A DNA stretch of 64,000 nucleotides from Thermoactinomyces sp. DSM 45891 (GTDB lineage: Bacteria > Bacillota > Bacilli > Thermoactinomycetales > Thermoactinomycetaceae), in contig NZ_FPJZ01000005.1 in the NCBI RefSeq assembly GCF_900119485.1, positions 34,890 to 98,889 of the forward strand, written 5' to 3'. Positions 60,582 through 64,000 of this stretch are shown one piece after another. The translations under genes were made by a program, and so were the position numbers. Position 1 is the first letter of the stretch. Each line of letters starts with the position of its first letter. The notes under the pieces are model-generated. The model searched no databases. It was given only the letters and a program-made list of their open reading frames with translations, and was not told where the DNA came from.

Positions 60582-61555
60582 ACTGGCAAGCCTCCTAAAC
60601 GCTCATAAATTGCATGTAAAACTTGTTGTTCTACTACTTCTATCGTCTTCGCATCCATGGAGCATCCAGCTGCTCTAGCGTGACCACCGCCACCAAAACA
60701 TTTTGCTACTTCTCCTACATCCACTAGCCCGCGAGAACGAAGGCTCACTTTAAAATGATCGCTTTCTTCGCGAAATAGAACCCCTACATCTACCCCTTCA
60801 ATATTACGGGCGTAATTTACAATCTCCCCAATATCATCTGAAGTAGCATTTAATCCTTTAAAATCGTCTTGGGTTAACACCATCCAAGCCACTTTTCGAT
60901 TAGACGAAAGGGTTAAAGTCGATAAGGCGACTTGGAGTAGTTGTAGCTCCCGAAATGAAACCGTTTCTAACAGACGATCGGCTAAATGATGACTTTCAAT
61001 TCCCGTGCCAACTAACTTGGCGGCTTGCATGAGAACCTTTGGAGACGTATTCGAATACCGAAAGCCACCGGTATCCGTTAACAATCCGGTATAGAGAAAT
61101 GTTGCGATCGTTTGATCGAGCGGAAGCCCTAACTCTGCCATCCAGTCCATCAAGATCTCTACTGTAGAAGATGCATGCGGCACCACAACATTTACTGCAC
61201 CGTATAAATCATTAGTCGCATGATGATCGACATTGCAAATTTGTACGCCTTCTGAAAACAGATGGCGTACCTTTCCAATACGAGCTTCATCTGCACAATC
61301 AAGGGCAAGTACATATTGAAATCGTCTTCCAATCTCTTCAGCCGGTTGAATCTGGTCCACATTAGGGAGAAACAGATATCGATCTGGCACACGGGAATCA
61401 TTGGCCAATGTAACGCTTTTTCCTAACGATTTACAGATCCAAGCCGCGGCTAAAGTTGAACCAATTGCATCACCATCTGGATGAAGATGCCCTGTAATTA
61501 ATACATGGTCTGCCGATTGGATGAAGCGAGTCGCATCTGAAAACGAATACATCAT
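60578..61555 (-). CDS. nrnA: DHH-family bifunctional oligoribonuclease / pAp phosphatase NrnA
   Basis: 325 residues. DHH domain motifs GHLHPDGDAIGSTLAA, LALDCADEAR and CNVDHHATNDLYG bind two Mn ions; DHHA1 has GGGGHARAAGCSM near the C-terminus. It degrades 2-5-nt RNAs and dephosphorylates 3'-phosphoadenosine phosphate. ATG overlaps the rbfA stop (four bases). The infB-rbfA-nrnA-truB-ribF order equals B. subtilis infB-rbfA-ylxP/nrnA-type arrangement in many Bacillales. Confidence 0.93.
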   Translation of the reverse strand: MMYSFSDATRFIQSADHVLITGHLHPDGDAIGSTLAAAWICKSLGKSVTLANDSRVPDRYLFLPNVDQIQPAEEIGRRFQYVLALDCADEARIGKVRHLFSEGVQICNVDHHATNDLYGAVNVVVPHASSTVEILMDWMAELGLPLDQTIATFLYTGLLTDTGGFRYSNTSPKVLMQAAKLVGTGIESHHLADRLLETVSFRELQLLQVALSTLTLSSNRKVAWMVLTQDDFKGLNATSDDIGEIVNYARNIEGVDVGVLFREESDHFKVSLRSRGLVDVGEVAKCFGGGGHARAAGCSMDAKTIEVVEQQVLHAIYERLGGLPV

Positions 61556-61908
61556 GCATCTTGCTCCGGTGTCTTTACATCATTCAGCAGTTTGGAAATA
61601 TGAGCATGATGCTCCAGAGATTCATCCATCACGAAAACTAACTCTGGAGTATGACGCATGTGGACACGGCGGCCCACTTCAGAGCGCAAGAATCCTTTTG
61701 CTTTTTCTAAACCATGTAAGGAATCTTGCTTTTGTTCCGCACTTCCAAACACACTAATGTAAATTTTAGCAATGGATAAGTCCCCACTCATCTCAACATC
61801 TGTAATGGTTACAAACCCAATACGAGGGTCTTTCAATTCTTGTTGCACAATTAAACTTAGTTCTTTCTTAATCTGTTCACCGACTCGGCTCACTCGGATG
61901 CGTGCCAA
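61552..61908 (-). CDS. rbfA: Ribosome-binding factor A
   Basis: 118 residues with the KH-like RbfA fold: VGEQIKKELSLIVQQELKDP, RIGFVTITDVEMSGDLSIAK and HMRHTPELVFVMDESLEHHA. Needed for 30S maturation. TTG 61908 has GGAGG eight bases upstream and gives MARIRVSRVGEQ; the GTG at 61917 touches the RBS. It follows infB and overlaps nrnA. Confidence 0.95.
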   Translation of the reverse strand: MARIRVSRVGEQIKKELSLIVQQELKDPRIGFVTITDVEMSGDLSIAKIYISVFGSAEQKQDSLHGLEKAKGFLRSEVGRRVHMRHTPELVFVMDESLEHHAHISKLLNDVKTPEQDA

Positions 61909-61964
61909 GATCAGCACCTCCTCCGTCTAGACAAATGTGATATCGGCATCGAAGAGATGCAGGA

Positions 61965-64000
61965 CTACTTCCGCTCTACTTCTTGGATCACGTAAACTTC
62001 GAGCTGGTCGCCTTCTTGGATATCATTATAATTTTCCAAGGTAATGCCACATTCATACCCTGTGGCAACTTCTTTTGCATCATCTTTAAAGCGTTTCAAT
62101 GCATCCACCTTACCATCATGAACAATAATACCTTCACGAATTACACGTATTTTCCCATCACGGACCACTTTACCTTCCAATACATAACAACCTGCAATCG
62201 TACCGACCTTAGAGACTTTAAAGGTTTGGCGAACTTCTACCAAGCCAAGAACTTTTTCTTCATACTCAGGGTCTAGCATGCCCTTCATAGCAGATTCAAT
62301 TTCTTCTAAGGCCTTATAGATAATCGTGTGAAGACGAACATCCACACTTTCCTTCTCTGCAGCAGTACGAGCGTTATTATCAGGGCGCACGTTAAATCCG
62401 ATGACAATCGCATTAGAAGCAGAAGCAAGAGTAATATCTGACTCTGTAATCGCCCCTACACCGACATGAATAATTTTTACCCGAACTCCGGCAACTTCAA
62501 TCTTCTCTAAAGAGCCGCGTAATGCTTCAGCAGAACCTTGTACGTCTGCTTTTACAATGATATTAATTTCTTTAACTTCACCTTCTTGGATTTGTTTAAA
62601 CAGATCATCCAAGGTTACACGACTTCTAGATCCACGATCCTCTTCTCGTTGCTTCATCTCACGACGATCAGCAATTGCACGAGCTTTTCGCTCATCTTCA
62701 AACACAATAAATGGGTCTCCGGCACTTGGAGCTTGAGGTAATCCCAAAATCTCCACTGGTGTGGAAGGAAGAGCTGTTTTCACGCGGCGGCCTCGATCAT
62801 TTACCATCGCACGGATCTTACCAAAGTAGTTACCTACAACAACTGCATCGCCTACATGTAACGTACCATTTTGTACGAGAATGGTTGCAACAGCCCCGCG
62901 TCCTTTATCTAGCTCAGCTTCGATTACTACACCACGAGCGCGCTTATTCGGATTTGCTTTATATTCTTGAACCTCCGAAACCAAGAGGACCATTTCAAGC
63001 AATTCGGCAATTCCTTCGCCTTTAATAGCGGCAACTGGCACGAAAATAGTATCTCCGCCCCATTCTTCTGGAACCAACGCATACTCTGTCAACTGTTGCT
63101 TAATACGGTCTGGATTTGCATCTAGCTTATCCATTTTGTTTACAGCAACAATAATCGGTACCCCAGCAGCTTTCGCATGATTGATCGCTTCGATTGTTTG
63201 TGGCATTACACCATCATCAGCCGCCACAACCAGGATCGTAATATCCGTAACCTGTGCTCCGCGAGCACGCATACTCGTAAATGCAGCATGGCCTGGAGTA
63301 TCTAGGAACGTAATTTTTTTACCACTTACATCTACTTGATAAGCACCAATATGTTGAGTAATACCACCCGCTTCTCCGGATGTTACATTGGAAGAACGGA
63401 TCTTATCCAATAAGGTAGTTTTACCATGGTCTACGTGCCCCATAATGGTAACAACTGGTGGCCGCTCTTCAAGGTTGGCGTCCTCATCTGATTCTGCTAC
63501 ATCCTCGAATAAAGACTCATCAATCTCTTCTTTGTAGGTAACTGGGATTTTAAACTCTTCCCCAATTACTGCCATAGTCTCTACATCGATTTCTTGGTTA
63601 ATGGTAACCATAATTCCTGACTTGATTAAGCTACGAATTACCTCTGATGCCTCTTTACGAAGCAACTTAGCAAACTCTCCTACTGCAAGAGGTCCAGAAA
63701 CCACGATTTCCTTTGGTAGAACTGGAGCAATTTTCTCCTTCGGAGCCTGTCTTCTACCCTTCTTACCAAATCCTTTACGTGGACCAGAACGAGGTTTGGA
63801 GTTTCTGACATCCGAAGAATCATAAGAACGGCTATGTTTTTTAGCTTGCTCTTTCTTCGAAGCAAATGGACCACCTGCACCGGTAGTCGGGCGAACATCA
63901 GGAGCTACAAAGGTAGCTGGACGTTGACTGCTTCCGCCTCCTCCTGGACGTGAGTTTCGGTCGCCTCCTGGACGTGGGCCACGGTCACCCGCTGGACGTG
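61965..64000 (-). CDS. infB: Translation initiation factor IF-2, 5' part beyond the window
   Basis: The frame stays open from the stop at 61965 to the right edge, so at least 678 residues are present. The visible N-terminal part is a Gly/Arg/Pro-rich low-complexity linker (RPGGDRNSRPGGG-type repeats), then a basic stretch KKGRRQAPKEKIAPVLP and an IF2_N domain (VSGPLAVGEFAKLLRKEA). The G domain follows with GHVDHGKTTLLDKI (G1), DTPGHAAFTSM (G3) and AVNKMDKLDAN (G4), then IF2 domains II-IV. GTP-dependent loading of fMet-tRNA. GTG 63704 is an internal codon, not the start. Confidence 0.97.
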   Translation of the reverse strand, partial: RPAGDRGPRPGGDRNSRPGGGGSSQRPATFVAPDVRPTTGAGGPFASKKEQAKKHSRSYDSSDVRNSKPRSGPRKGFGKKGRRQAPKEKIAPVLPKEIVVSGPLAVGEFAKLLRKEASEVIRSLIKSGIMVTINQEIDVETMAVIGEEFKIPVTYKEEIDESLFEDVAESDEDANLEERPPVVTIMGHVDHGKTTLLDKIRSSNVTSGEAGGITQHIGAYQVDVSGKKITFLDTPGHAAFTSMRARGAQVTDITILVVAADDGVMPQTIEAINHAKAAGVPIIVAVNKMDKLDANPDRIKQQLTEYALVPEEWGGDTIFVPVAAIKGEGIAELLEMVLLVSEVQEYKANPNKRARGVVIEAELDKGRGAVATILVQNGTLHVGDAVVVGNYFGKIRAMVNDRGRRVKTALPSTPVEILGLPQAPSAGDPFIVFEDERKARAIADRREMKQREEDRGSRSRVTLDDLFKQIQEGEVKEINIIVKADVQGSAEALRGSLEKIEVAGVRVKIIHVGVGAITESDITLASASNAIVIGFNVRPDNNARTAAEKESVDVRLHTIIYKALEEIESAMKGMLDPEYEEKVLGLVEVRQTFKVSKVGTIAGCYVLEGKVVRDGKIRVIREGIIVHDGKVDALKRFKDDAKEVATGYECGITLENYNDIQEGDQLEVYVIQEVERK

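Noticed and set aside
63680..63898. 72-residue Arg/Leu-rich minus-strand ORF
   Set aside because: An out-of-frame shadow of the IF-2 linker; the infB frame itself is open through this stretch.
63900..64000. Short tandem repeats at the right edge, suggestive of a repeat array
   Set aside because: They encode the Gly/Arg/Pro-rich repeats of the IF-2 N-terminal linker in frame; not a CRISPR or mobile repeat.

Overview
The window is a stretch of chromosome from a Gram-positive, low-to-moderate G+C, endospore-forming member of the Bacillales. Evidence: sporulation genes (spoVS, dpaA/dpaB, ymxH, a Spo0E-type phosphatase, the SpoIIIE/FtsK translocase, the YlxY deacetylase), Firmicute-type RNases (RNase Y, RNase J), many TTG/GTG starts behind strong AGGAGG sites, and a gene order close to the Bacillus subtilis infB-to-kbl segment. 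A Thermoactinomycetaceae-like relative is possible, but this is inference only. No rRNA, tRNA, CRISPR array, transposase or prophage was seen.

Layout from left to right. 1-4.5 kb is an accessory edge: the end of a queuosine-pathway gene and queF, an Sfp-type phosphopantetheinyl transferase coupled to a zinc-finger exonuclease, a YitT-type membrane protein, a decayed beta-propeller gene remnant, and a ferritin-like/cupin fusion. 4.5-12.6 kb is metabolic: threonine catabolism (tdh-kbl), a drug-efflux MFS pump, 2-oxoacid:ferredoxin oxidoreductase (korA-korB) and an M19 dipeptidase. 12.7-25 kb holds spoVS, ymdB, rny, a split Mre11-Rad50-like module, recX-recA under a LexA box, an Fe-S assembly protein, a DEAD-box helicase, cinA and pgsA. 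25-33 kb has three RodZ-related genes followed by ymfK, ymfJ, ymfI, ymfH and ymfF. 33-41.9 kb is a nucleoside-type ABC importer, spoIIIE/ftsK, ylzJ and tepA. 42-45.8 kb is an AT-rich accessory insert. 45.9-64 kb returns to the conserved core: rnjB, dapA-dapG-asd, dpaB-dpaA, ymxH, a Spo0E-like gene, dut, mlpA, ylxY, pnp, rpsO, ribF, truB, nrnA, rbfA and infB (cut by the window end).

The most interesting locus is the insert at about 42.6-44.8 kb, between tepA and rnjB. Two genes encode proteins clearly related to the Cyt (cytolytic delta-endotoxin, Bac_thur_toxin) family known from Bacillus thuringiensis. A third gene between them looks like a highly divergent member of the same fold. A PadR-type regulator and a lipase lie on either side. 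The second strong observation is a Rad50/SbcC-type ATPase split into three translationally coupled ORFs exactly at its zinc hook, next to its Mre11/SbcD-like nuclease and recX-recA.

Functionally, the conserved blocks tie lysine and dipicolinate synthesis (asd, dapG, dapA feeding DpaA/DpaB) to spore formation, RNA turnover (RNase Y, RNase J, PNPase, nanoRNase) to translation factors, and recA/recX to DNA-end processing. Readable promoters include a LexA-controlled recA promoter, a sigma-H promoter for spoVS, a candidate sigma-K promoter for dpaA and a tentative sigma-E promoter for the Cyt-like locus. Many starts were placed by ribosome-binding-site spacing, so they are often shorter than the longest open frame.
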